Below are positions 1 through 7,993 of a stretch of DNA of 8,399 bases, in pieces. The stretch spans positions 1 to 8,399 of the forward strand of contig JAFGOZ010000312.1 of NCBI GenBank assembly GCA_016926235.1. The letters are read 5' to 3'. The stretch is from Bacteroidales bacterium (lineage in GTDB: Bacteria > Bacteroidota > Bacteroidia > Bacteroidales > UBA10428). The notes beneath the pieces were generated by a model. The model saw only the letters and a list, made by a program, of their open reading frames with translations, was not told where the DNA came from and made no database searches. The position numbers and the translations under genes were made by a program. Within the stretch, counting starts at the first letter, position 1, and each line of letters opens with the position of its first letter.

Positions 1-67
1 AAAAAGAGATTGACTTAATAAAACTCACTTCTCACAACCCTCAACTCATAACTCTCAACTCATAACT
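1..67. repeat. Terminal direct repeat, left copy (67 bp)
   Basis: These 67 bases are identical, without gap or mismatch, to 8333-8399, the last bases of the window. The repeat is low in complexity and built around CTCA: that word starts at 24, 31, 40, 45, 54 and 59. It ends in two perfect tandem copies of a 14-bp unit, ctcaactcataact (40-53 and 54-67). No coding signal is seen. CTCATAACT-like intergenic repeats are, from memory, common in Bacteroidota genomes, so this may be a dispersed repeat at which an assembly broke. It may equally mark circular closure of the sequence. Confidence 0.95.
40..67. repeat. Tandem repeat, 2 x 14 bp (ctcaactcataact)
   Basis: Two adjacent identical 14-bp units occupy 40-53 and 54-67. 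Each unit is itself two half-units, ctcaa-ct and cata-act. The same pair recurs at 8372-8399 as part of the right copy of the terminal repeat. A further degenerate CTCATA word follows at 73-78, outside the duplicated part. Confidence 0.9.
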
Positions 68-108
68 ATTTTCTCATAGCTTGTTTCATGCGTTTACCCC
101 GGGCTAAA

Positions 109-125
109 ACACAACATCGTTGTGT
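109..125. promoter_or_regulatory. Short perfect inverted repeat upstream of susC
   Basis: acacaac (109-115) and gttgtgt (119-125) are perfect reverse complements around a 3-base centre (atc). This is compact enough to be an operator dyad or a small hairpin. It lies about 150 bp upstream of the susC start and its right arm overlaps the left arm of the larger dyad at 121-174. The function is not known; a regulator-binding site is an inference from position and symmetry. Confidence 0.45.
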
Positions 126-174
126 GAAAATTGATTAAATCATTTATTGCACTAATGACATCAATTTTTACACA
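121..174. promoter_or_regulatory. Large dyad upstream of susC, possible operator
   Basis: The left arm 121-135 (tgtgtgaaaattgat) pairs with the right arm 160-174 (atcaatttttacaca) over 15 positions, with a single G/T wobble at 126/169 and a 24-base centre. Just inside the left arm, 132-142 (tgattaaatca) is a further small perfect palindrome. The dyad sits 15 bp before the promoter candidate at 189-223, which is where an activator or repressor of a sus-type operon could bind. As RNA it would be a long-looped hairpin, so a DNA operator seems the better reading if the promoter call is right. Confidence 0.4.
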
Positions 175-188
175 TTGTAAAATTAACA

Positions 189-223
189 TTTGTTTAGTTT
201 TATAAATAGTTATATACACTTTG
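189..223 (+). promoter_or_regulatory. Weak candidate Bacteroidota-type promoter for the operon
   Basis: TTTG at 189-192 could be the -33 element and TAcacTTTG at 215-223 the -7 element of the Bacteroidota primary sigma factor, whose known consensus is TTTG, about 19-21 bp, then TAnnTTTG. Here the spacer is 22 bp and the -7 box has three bases instead of two between TA and TTTG, so the match is imperfect. Transcription would begin near 230, leaving a leader of about 45 nt before the susC start at 274. No better match was seen in 68-273. Confidence 0.3.
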
Positions 224-273
224 TGTATGTATGGCGAACTATTGTGTAATCAGTATTAATTATTTCACTTGTT

Positions 274-3200
274 ATGACAAAAAAGATTAATGAAAAGTTT
301 AAAACGCTTTTAAAAACACATTGGAAATTTCATCTTCTACTTGTGTGTTTTGTTTCTGTGAATATGATGTCATTTGCTCAGAATATTCAAGTGTCGGGAA
401 CAGTAACAGACGGTTCAACAAATGAACCTATACCAGGACTAAACATCTATGTTGAAGGAACGCAAATCGGTGTTATCACCAACTTTGAAGGTAAATATCA
501 GATAGAGGTTCCTGGTTCTGGTTCTGTTTTGGTTTATTCCTTTATTGGATATAAAGCACAAAAAGTTGAGGTGGGTTCTCAAAAAGTAATTAACCTAAAA
601 ATGGAATCCGAATCTACGGCATTAAATGAGGTTGTCGCACTTGGTTATGGCGTTAGTAGGGCTCGTAAAGACTTAACTGGATCTGTTGGATCTATTTCCG
701 GTAAAAAACTGGAGTCAATACCTGTAACCTCGGCTGCAGTGGCTATTCAGGGTAAAATTGCCGGAGTTCAGGTAACGACTGTTGATGGAGCGCCTGGTGC
801 TGATATCAATATCCGTATCCGTGGTGGTTCTTCTGTAACATCAAGTAACGACCCTCTTTTCATCGTTGATGGTTTTCAAACCAATAACATTAATGATATC
901 CCTCCAACTGAAATTGCTTCAATCGACGTCTTGAAAGATGCCTCGTTGACTTCGATTTATGGTGCCAAGGGTGGTAACGGTGTTGTTGTTGTAACAACTA
1001 AGTCGGCACAACAAGGTAAGGTTAAAGTTAATTTTAATGCTTACACCTCAGTAAGTATGCTTTCGAAGAAACTTGATTTGATGGACACTGAAGATTTTGT
1101 TCGTTATCAGTACGATTGGGCAGCTTCAAATGGTACCCGTAGTTCGAGTGCAAAATACTTCCGTGCCAACTTTGGTAACCCTGCCGACCTCGATATTTAC
1201 AAACGAGCAACAACTCACGATTGGCAAGATGAAGTGATGGGGGAAACTCCAATCAGTTACTCTACTAATCTTTCAATAGGTGGAGGTACCGAAAATATGC
1301 GTCTTAACTTTTCGTTAACGCAATCTGAAGACAAAGGTATTATAAAGGGCTCGGGAGTAAACCGTACCAACATGAACCTTAAATTGGACATCAATTTATC
1401 TAAAAAACTGACATTTACAATGAATCCAAAATTGACATATCGTCACGATTTAGGTGCCGGTGGTGATAATATTGGTTCAGGTGGTGTTATCGATGTACTT
1501 CGTTACCGTCCAACCAACGGTCTGCGTGAGTTCGCTTTTTGGGATCCTGCAACTGTTGATCCTGACGATGAAGCTGTGTTTGAATATACAAATCCTAATA
1601 GCGATATTGATCAGAACACTCAAGAAAAAGACAGTTATGCAAGTACCAATCAGTTCCGTTTGGAATGGCGTCCTGTAAAGGGTTTAACGTTGCGTTCTGA
1701 AGTTATTGGTTCTTTTAGTTTTAAAAACACTGATCGTTTCTATGGTGCAATGACTAAAGAAGGACAGAAAACCATTAATAACAATTTGCCTGTAGCTTCA
1801 ATCAAAAAAGAACGTGGCTTTAAATACACATGGACGAATACAGCTGCTTATGACTTAGAAATAAACAGTGTTCATAAATACTCATTCTTATTGGGTCAGG
1901 AAATACAAAACTACGATGAAAAGGAGGATTTTGTACAGAATCATTATTTTCCAAAGGGTATTACAGCTGATAAAGCTCTTGCCAATATGGGATTGGGTAC
2001 TCCATATCAGACAACATCGTTTTATTCAACTCCTGACCGGATGTCATCATTTTTTGGCCAGGCAAACTACAACTACGCCCGTACATACTTTTTATCTGTT
2101 ACAATGCGTGCTGATGGTTCCACTAAATTTGCACCAGGCGAACAATGGGGAACCTTCCCTTCCATTTCAGGAGCTTGGGTTATCTCTAACGAAGGTTTCT
2201 TTCACGGCGTCAAAGTTATCAACAACTTAAAATTGCGAGCAGCATATGGTTTAACAGGAAACAACAATATTGATAACGACCAATGGCGTTATTTGTATGT
2301 AGTTAAGTCAACCGGTGGTCCCGGTTTTGGTGAATTAACAGAGAATGGCGAACAATGGTATGGTGCTGCTGGTGATAAAAAAATTACTAATGAGAAAATC
2401 AAATGGGAAACCATAGTAAAACGTAACCTGGCATTCGATATTGGCATGTTCGACAATCGTATTTCTATTTCACCTGAAATATATTGGAATACAACACGCG
2501 ATATGCTTTATAAATCGGATATCCCATCGACAACAGGTTTTAGCGAACAAGTAAAAAATATTGGGCAGGTAACCAATCGTGGTTTTGAATTCACATTGAA
2601 TGCTGATATTATTCGAGGTAAAGACTATGTGTTGAGCGGTAACTTTACATTTGGGTTCAACAAAATGGTTGTTGACAAACTGACTGATACTGATGATGTA
2701 ATCTGGGAGCAGAGCGATCGTTGGAAATCGAGCTATAACGATTATCGCTTAAAGGTTGGCGACCAAATTGGTTTGATTTATGGTTTCGAATACGACGGAC
2801 TTTACAGTATGGACGAGTTTACTTTCGATCCAAACCAGGATTTACTGGCAGTTCCCAAAGATGGAACAATTATCAATACTGTATCAGGAAAGAGTAATTC
2901 GGGCGATGCAACACTGCCTGGTAAAATCAAATTCAAAGATATTAGTGGCCCTAATGGCGTACCTGATGGACAAATCACTGAAGAAGACCGTACGGTTATA
3001 GGTAATACAAATCCTAAATTTCAAGGTGGTTTTGGGCTTAATGGACAATACAAGGGTTTTGACTTTATCGTTAACTTCAACTTCATGTATGGTTTCGATG
3101 TGAACAATGCCACTGCATATCAACTTTCGTCTTCGGAAGGTAACAGCGGTAACTTTTATAATGTTTTATCAAAATTTAATGATCGCTGGACGTACATAGA

Positions 3201-3582
3201 TTATTCAAATGGCGAGTGCATGTACAAGAACTATTACCTCGAAAATTCTGTAGCAACATATGCTTCTCTTAATGAAGGTAAAACATTATGGAATCCGGCT
3301 GACGTAACAACTAAAGTTACCCATTCATACTTTATTGAAGATGGTTCGTTCCTTCGTTGTCAGGATATCACCCTTGGCTATACACTACCAAATGATTTAA
3401 CAAAGAGATGGGGAATATCAAAAGTCCGTTTCTATGGAAGTGTTACGAATCCATTTATCATTACAAACTACTCAGGTTATGACCCTGAAGTTGACATTCA
3501 AACAGGTTTAACTCCTGGAATGGATTACAACCGCTACCCACGTAGCCGGAGTATTGTATTTGGAACAAACATTACTTTTTAA
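274..3582 (+). CDS. susC: SusC/RagA-family TonB-dependent outer-membrane transporter
   Basis: This 1102-residue protein is the outer-membrane barrel of a Sus-type glycan importer; it moves oligosaccharides into the periplasm using TonB energy. Residues 1-36 are a signal peptide (basic start, hydrophobic stretch LLLVCFVSV, likely cut after SFAQ). Residues 37-113 are a carboxypeptidase-regulatory-like beta-sandwich (SGTVTDGSTNEPIPGLNIYV). The TonB-box region is near 119-126 (EVVALGYG) and the plug runs about 130-245. It carries the family marks IRIRGGSS, DPLFIVDG and SIYGAKGGNGVVVVTTK; the last has AKGGNG where ARGANG is more usual. The rest is the barrel, ending in a terminal Phe (FGTNITF). 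Length is typical for SusC proteins. There is no STN signalling domain, so control through an anti-sigma factor is unlikely. The start at 274 is chosen because the next Met codons (residues 31-32) would remove the signal peptide; no Shine-Dalgarno is present. It is followed after 18 bp by susD. Confidence 0.97.
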   Translation: MTKKINEKFKTLLKTHWKFHLLLVCFVSVNMMSFAQNIQVSGTVTDGSTNEPIPGLNIYVEGTQIGVITNFEGKYQIEVPGSGSVLVYSFIGYKAQKVEVGSQKVINLKMESESTALNEVVALGYGVSRARKDLTGSVGSISGKKLESIPVTSAAVAIQGKIAGVQVTTVDGAPGADINIRIRGGSSVTSSNDPLFIVDGFQTNNINDIPPTEIASIDVLKDASLTSIYGAKGGNGVVVVTTKSAQQGKVKVNFNAYTSVSMLSKKLDLMDTEDFVRYQYDWAASNGTRSSSAKYFRANFGNPADLDIYKRATTHDWQDEVMGETPISYSTNLSIGGGTENMRLNFSLTQSEDKGIIKGSGVNRTNMNLKLDINLSKKLTFTMNPKLTYRHDLGAGGDNIGSGGVIDVLRYRPTNGLREFAFWDPATVDPDDEAVFEYTNPNSDIDQNTQEKDSYASTNQFRLEWRPVKGLTLRSEVIGSFSFKNTDRFYGAMTKEGQKTINNNLPVASIKKERGFKYTWTNTAAYDLEINSVHKYSFLLGQEIQNYDEKEDFVQNHYFPKGITADKALANMGLGTPYQTTSFYSTPDRMSSFFGQANYNYARTYFLSVTMRADGSTKFAPGEQWGTFPSISGAWVISNEGFFHGVKVINNLKLRAAYGLTGNNNIDNDQWRYLYVVKSTGGPGFGELTENGEQWYGAAGDKKITNEKIKWETIVKRNLAFDIGMFDNRISISPEIYWNTTRDMLYKSDIPSTTGFSEQVKNIGQVTNRGFEFTLNADIIRGKDYVLSGNFTFGFNKMVVDKLTDTDDVIWEQSDRWKSSYNDYRLKVGDQIGLIYGFEYDGLYSMDEFTFDPNQDLLAVPKDGTIINTVSGKSNSGDATLPGKIKFKDISGPNGVPDGQITEEDRTVIGNTNPKFQGGFGLNGQYKGFDFIVNFNFMYGFDVNNATAYQLSSSEGNSGNFYNVLSKFNDRWTYIDYSNGECMYKNYYLENSVATYASLNEGKTLWNPADVTTKVTHSYFIEDGSFLRCQDITLGYTLPNDLTKRWGISKVRFYGSVTNPFIITNYSGYDPEVDIQTGLTPGMDYNRYPRSRSIVFGTNITF

Positions 3583-3587
3583 TTTTC

Positions 3588-3593
3588 AAGGAG
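3588..3593 (+). promoter_or_regulatory. Shine-Dalgarno sequence of susD
   Basis: aaggag lies 7 bases before the susD ATG at 3601, and fixes that start. Bacteroidota starts usually lack such a site, and the other two genes in this window have only A/T-rich start regions. It sits immediately after the susC stop codon (3580-3582), so terminating ribosomes could re-initiate here. Confidence 0.7.
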
Positions 3594-3600
3594 ATCAAAT

Positions 3601-5577
3601 ATGAAACTAAAAAATATATTATTAATCGCTTTAACGGTTGCAGGTCTATGGTCTTGCGATGACTACCTTGATGTAGAAGCCGTTTCGTCATTCGACAGTG
3701 ACTACGTATACAGCAATAAAGATGAAGTTTCACGTGCTTTAAATGGTGTATATGCACAATTGTTGAGCGATGATACTTATGGTAAGGCTTATTTGGAAAC
3801 ATTTTGTCTTAATAGCGACGTGGATATGTATATAAATACGAACAATGTATCTACCGATGATCAATATCGTCGTTTCGATTGTTCGAGTGAAGGTAGTGAT
3901 ATTAACAAAGCATGGACCGCAGCTTACAAAGGTGTTGAATATGCAAACAATTTCATCTATAACCTCGAAAACAGTGAGCTTTATGACGAGACTGATGCTG
4001 ATATTATGCAACAGATTGGTGAAGCTAAAGTTATGCGTGCTATGTTTTATCACGATTTGATTGTGATGTTTGGTGATATACCGTTTTCATTAACTCCAAG
4101 TTCAGAAGGTGATGACTTTGTTATGCCGGTTTTCGATCGGGAAGAAATTCACAAACAATTGATTGCCGACTTGGAAGCAATTGCTCCTTATATGTCATTT
4201 GCCGCCAATCTCGATTATGGTGTAGAACGCGTGTCAAAAGAGTTCTGCTGGTCGATGATTGCACGTATGGCTTTAACTTGTGGTGGTTATTCGCTTCATC
4301 CCGACGAGATCAGCCCAAGTAACTATGGAACTATGGAACGTCCTGAAAACTATACTGAATATTATGCAAAAACAGCTCAATACTGCGATTCTGTAATTTC
4401 ATCGGGAACACACTCGCTGTCTCTTCCTTATAACAAGGTATTTCTCAATGAATGTAACTATGTTGTGGTAAACAACGATGATCCAATCTTTGAAATTCCT
4501 TTTGCAATAAACTCAACCGGGAGTATTGGTTATATACATGGACCGTCAGGGGAAAATTACGAAGGAGAAACTTCAGGAACGAATATCTGGGGTAAAAGTG
4601 GTGGAAGTGCACGCTTGAGCGCATTCTATCGCTTCCAGTTTGACGCTAGCGATTTACGCCGTGATTTCCTTAACGGCTTATGGTACTACGATTATGACGG
4701 CACACCTATTATTCGCCGTGACTATACTGTGCACAACAATAAATGGTCGAAATTATGGTCTTCAAAATCAATGGGAACCAATAGCGAAAGTAACACAGGT
4801 ATAAACTATCCATACATGCGTTATGCTGATGTGCTTCTGATGTATGCCGAGGCATTAAACGAACTGAATGGCCCGGGGCAGGCCAAAGCAGCATTACAGC
4901 AGGTTCGTGCACGGGCATTCGACGATGACTCGAAAGTTACGGCTTATGTTGATTCTGTATCCTCAAGCAAAGAGACATTCCTGAAAGCTGTGCTTGATGA
5001 ACGTAAATGGGAGTTTGCCGGAGAAAATATGCGTTGGAAAGACCTTGTGCGTAACAATATGTATGGCGAAGTGTTATTCTACAGTTTTCTGCGTTATTAT
5101 TCGGTTGCTGAGAACTCAGCCGGATCTTCAGATTATATAGAAAGAGTTGAAACATATGATGGTATGCCTGGCTATTTGTCAAAATGGCTTCCTTATAATA
5201 TCTACTACAGAATTGCAAGCAATCCTGGCAATATCAACGTATATCCTAATACTCAATTGGATATACTTGAAATCTATAATCCATATATCACTGCACAAAG
5301 ACCTATAGATGCCTTAAACCCATGGTCTACATCTGATTTTTATGCATGGTGGAATGAATCTGTAGGCTGTCCTACCGATCAATGTCTTTATTCGTTCTTC
5401 GGATTTATTCGCGGTGATGATGGTGGCAATATATCCGTTGTTGACAACGGAATGCTCACCTCAATGCCTTCGGATGCAAGTAACCTTCCGGTTGTACGTT
5501 ACATTCTGCCTTATCCTAATGCTGCTATACAACGCAGTGCTGGTGCTTATCAAAATTATTATGGTTATACAAAGTAA
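3601..5577 (+). CDS. susD: SusD/RagB-family surface glycan-binding lipoprotein
   Basis: This 658-residue protein is the lid and glycan-binding partner of the SusC barrel encoded just upstream. It has a lipoprotein signal peptide (LLIALTVAGLWSC) with the lipidated Cys at residue 19. CDDYLD follows, and acidic residues there fit the Bacteroidota surface-export signal. SusD hallmarks appear in order: the TPR-like helix DINKAWTAAYKGVEYANNF (100-118), GEAKVMRAMFYHDLIVMFGD (140-159), the RYADVLLMYAEALNEL helix (407-422), LDERKWEFAGENMRWKDLVR (465-484) and the closing LPYPNAAIQRSAGAYQNYYGY (636-656). SusD-like N domain spans about 20-210 and the RagB/SusD C domain about 300-658. It is somewhat longer than many SusD proteins (500-600); the extra length lies mostly in an aromatic-rich stretch near 490-600 (DFYAWWNES, Cys590 and Cys595). 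The ligand cannot be read from the sequence. Confidence 0.97.
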   Translation: MKLKNILLIALTVAGLWSCDDYLDVEAVSSFDSDYVYSNKDEVSRALNGVYAQLLSDDTYGKAYLETFCLNSDVDMYINTNNVSTDDQYRRFDCSSEGSDINKAWTAAYKGVEYANNFIYNLENSELYDETDADIMQQIGEAKVMRAMFYHDLIVMFGDIPFSLTPSSEGDDFVMPVFDREEIHKQLIADLEAIAPYMSFAANLDYGVERVSKEFCWSMIARMALTCGGYSLHPDEISPSNYGTMERPENYTEYYAKTAQYCDSVISSGTHSLSLPYNKVFLNECNYVVVNNDDPIFEIPFAINSTGSIGYIHGPSGENYEGETSGTNIWGKSGGSARLSAFYRFQFDASDLRRDFLNGLWYYDYDGTPIIRRDYTVHNNKWSKLWSSKSMGTNSESNTGINYPYMRYADVLLMYAEALNELNGPGQAKAALQQVRARAFDDDSKVTAYVDSVSSSKETFLKAVLDERKWEFAGENMRWKDLVRNNMYGEVLFYSFLRYYSVAENSAGSSDYIERVETYDGMPGYLSKWLPYNIYYRIASNPGNINVYPNTQLDILEIYNPYITAQRPIDALNPWSTSDFYAWWNESVGCPTDQCLYSFFGFIRGDDGGNISVVDNGMLTSMPSDASNLPVVRYILPYPNAAIQRSAGAYQNYYGYTK

Positions 5578-5706
5578 TCTGTTAGAGTAATTAATATGAA
5601 ACGAGCCATGAGCAAACCATTGTCAAACAAGAGGATAGCTTACCCCAGGTTTGTCGGGGATTATTGGCGAGTTACATGTGGCCTCTAAAAAACAAATTAT
5701 AAACAA
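5578..5706 (+). other. susD to SusE-position gene intergenic gap
   Basis: This 129-bp gap has no clear terminator or promoter, so the third gene is probably co-transcribed with susC and susD. The middle part (5630-5685) is more GC-rich than its surroundings and can form only short, weak pairings such as cccc (5643-5646) with gggg (5656-5659). It contains a 30-codon open frame (5596-5688) with no convincing ribosome-binding site. The last 20 bases before the ATG are A-rich, as is usual for Bacteroidota starts. Confidence 0.5.
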
Positions 5707-7890
5707 ATGAAAAATAAACTAATTTACGGACTGTTTCTTCTTTTATTTGCATTTATGTACTCGTGCAAAGAAGAACAGATTGAAAATGTAGGAGAATACT
5801 CTTCTGACAGGGAGTTTATGACGATGTTCCGAAACGATAACAATACAGGTAAGGGCGATTCAGACCCTTATCGTTGTCAGGTTGTAAACGTAAACGATGT
5901 ACAGCTATATTGGTATGGTGTGATTGGGAGTGCTGGATACGAATTAAAAATGGCTCTGCAGCCAAACGTTAGTTCAGGTTTGCCCTCTGATTGGGAGAAT
6001 CCTGATAATATTCTTTTTGATACAATTGTAGGTCCCGAAGTTTTGGATCTTCTTATTAAGGATCTTCAGTACAGCACCGATTACCGTTTTGCAATACGTA
6101 CACTCTCACCCAAAGGAGAAGGCTATCACTCAAAATGGTATGGTTATGGAAGTGGTCGGCAGTGGGCTGAATATCAAGGGTTGGCGACAGAAGAGCGTTA
6201 CAGCATTCCTGAAGTTATAGTGGTGGGTGATATCACAAAAACTTCGTTACGTGTAAACTTCGACCGGGCACTGGCAACATCAGGAGATGACGGAACCTTT
6301 ACAACGCATTTTGAAATTGATGAAAACGGAAATTTCGTCATGCAGATACTTACAGTAGAGGCTTCGGCTACCAATCCGAATGCAATCGTTCCAGACAAAT
6401 GGAAAAAATATACTATTACCAATGATGACTTTACATTAGGTTACATCGACATTGATGGATTACAGGAAAATAGTGTATATGTGATAAATGTTGAAAACAC
6501 AAATATTCCGGTGCACTGGGATGCTATATATAATACATGCGTAATCCGTATGGATGGCGAACCTGGCGAACCTATTATTATCCAACACTATTGCGATCCT
6601 AATGATACGATACCGGGAGCAGTCGATTACAATGCGTGCCGTATCGATACAATTATCGATAACTACAATTCTGATTCGTCGTTGGCCGAAGGAACAATTT
6701 TCTACCTTGAAGGTGGTAAAACTTACTACCTATATAACAATACAAACTTGTGCAAAGGCATGACACTTGCTACCAAGCCTGATGATTTAGCAGCAGGCAA
6801 GCGTGCAAGAGTATTGTTAAGCGGAATGTCGTTGGCCGCATCATCAAGTGTTGCTAATCAAATGAACTTTATGTTTGGTCGTCAACCTCAAGCAGGTGAA
6901 TTGGGCGGTATAAATATTAAGTCAATTTTATTCGAAGGTATTGACTTCGACTGTCCGTTGGCCAAAAACTATGGTGACGGAACTGCAAATGGTAACTACT
7001 TCATCAATATGTATTCAAACGGAATGGCAGTAACTCTGCAATCGTTTGAGGTTCGTAATTGTACATTTCAACGCATGATTCGTGGATTTATTCGCGTACA
7101 AGGTGTTAACCGCAAGAATTTTGAACACTTAATTGTAGATAAATGTTTGTTCTACAATTGCGGTTATTACGACAACAATGGTCGTGGTTATGCATGGATT
7201 GCAGGTGATGGATCAAATGCTAAATCAAACATTTTCGAGGACATGGTGTTCCGTAACAATACGTTCTATGATTCACCTCGTACCTGCTTCTTTACAGATG
7301 GCGGAAAGAATTTGAATTGGCCGGATAATGTTAAATACAATATTACATTTGAAAATAACACACTTGTTAACTACAGTACACGTTCGGCTGGTCGTAAAAT
7401 ATTCGATTTGCGCTACCTGCCAAGTGGAAGTTCCATTACTGTAAAGAAGAACCTGTTTATACAGTCCAAACAAGATGATGACACCCGAAATCTATATTTT
7501 GAGGGCATGGACATCCGTTTTATTAATGGTGCAGCACAACAGATCACTTTTGATATAGCAGACAACTACTCTTCAAGTTGTGTCGAAACTCAACAGCTTA
7601 ATGACCGAATATTTACAGCTGCAGCCTTTACTGCAAAATCAAACAGTGCAGGGGCTTTTGAATCATACACTCCTGGTATAATTAAAGGAACAGACCAACT
7701 GATAGTGAAAGTTGGCACAACTGCTATTTCGCCTACAGAGTTAATGGTAAATCCGAATCCACCGAAAAAGGCCGACGATCCGAATATGCATGAAATTGAC
7801 AATCTTGATGGTTTGTATTTCAAAACTACCGAAAAGGTTCTTAACCATGAGATATACACGCTTGAGATTGGTGATCCACGATGGAGATAA
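5707..7890 (+). CDS. SusE-position surface lipoprotein, FnIII-like modules plus beta-helix (DUF4957/DUF5123-like)
   Basis: This 727-residue protein is probably a surface glycan-binding (or possibly glycan-cleaving) partner of the SusC/D pair. A lipoprotein signal (FLLLFAFMYSC) puts the lipidated Cys at residue 20; CKEEQ after it fits the K-(D/E)2-type surface-export signal. Residues about 45-160 and 165-285 look like two fibronectin-III-type beta-sandwiches (LKDL..STDYRFAIRTLS; LQENSVYVINVEN). From about 325 to 620 short beta-strand rungs recur: FEGIDF (409), VRNCTF (449), VDKCLF (477), FRNNTF (515), FENNTL (548), VKKNLF (579). This is the pattern of a right-handed parallel beta-helix as in pectate-lyase-like folds. 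The end, IGDPRWR, recalls DUF5123 proteins. There are 12 cysteines, 11 after the lipidated one. Such proteins accompany SusC/D in pectin-type loci (established knowledge); whether this one is catalytic is not visible. The start is set by the signal peptide; no Shine-Dalgarno is seen. Confidence 0.85.
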   Translation: MKNKLIYGLFLLLFAFMYSCKEEQIENVGEYSSDREFMTMFRNDNNTGKGDSDPYRCQVVNVNDVQLYWYGVIGSAGYELKMALQPNVSSGLPSDWENPDNILFDTIVGPEVLDLLIKDLQYSTDYRFAIRTLSPKGEGYHSKWYGYGSGRQWAEYQGLATEERYSIPEVIVVGDITKTSLRVNFDRALATSGDDGTFTTHFEIDENGNFVMQILTVEASATNPNAIVPDKWKKYTITNDDFTLGYIDIDGLQENSVYVINVENTNIPVHWDAIYNTCVIRMDGEPGEPIIIQHYCDPNDTIPGAVDYNACRIDTIIDNYNSDSSLAEGTIFYLEGGKTYYLYNNTNLCKGMTLATKPDDLAAGKRARVLLSGMSLAASSSVANQMNFMFGRQPQAGELGGINIKSILFEGIDFDCPLAKNYGDGTANGNYFINMYSNGMAVTLQSFEVRNCTFQRMIRGFIRVQGVNRKNFEHLIVDKCLFYNCGYYDNNGRGYAWIAGDGSNAKSNIFEDMVFRNNTFYDSPRTCFFTDGGKNLNWPDNVKYNITFENNTLVNYSTRSAGRKIFDLRYLPSGSSITVKKNLFIQSKQDDDTRNLYFEGMDIRFINGAAQQITFDIADNYSSSCVETQQLNDRIFTAAAFTAKSNSAGAFESYTPGIIKGTDQLIVKVGTTAISPTELMVNPNPPKKADDPNMHEIDNLDGLYFKTTEKVLNHEIYTLEIGDPRWR

Positions 7891-7993
7891 TTAATTTCAG
7901 TCAGTATATTTAACCAAAAATTGGCATTAGGCTCTAATTTTTAATGACAATTCAGGGATAAATTATAATACTGCTTTTCTAACTAACATGAAT

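Noticed and set aside
24..67. CRISPR-like array of CTCA repeats
   Set aside because: Units are far too short, spacings are 5-9 bases, there are no unique spacers and no cas genes.
91..110. GC-rich cccggg word with gttta/taaaac flanks as a separate operator
   Set aside because: The symmetry is only partial beyond the six-base core, and it cannot be told apart from chance or from the fringe of the neighbouring repeat.
1868..2230. 120-codon + strand frame inside susC
   Set aside because: It overlaps the susC barrel region in another frame; the susC frame shows clear family motifs throughout, while this one shows low-complexity, rare-residue composition.
5643..5659. Hairpin terminator between susD and the third gene
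   Set aside because: Only four G-C pairs can form (cccc with gggg) and no T run follows, so read-through into the third gene is more likely.
7590..7859. 89-codon open frame on the - strand inside the third gene
   Set aside because: It lies fully antisense to a well-supported coding sequence and shows no family resemblance or start signal.
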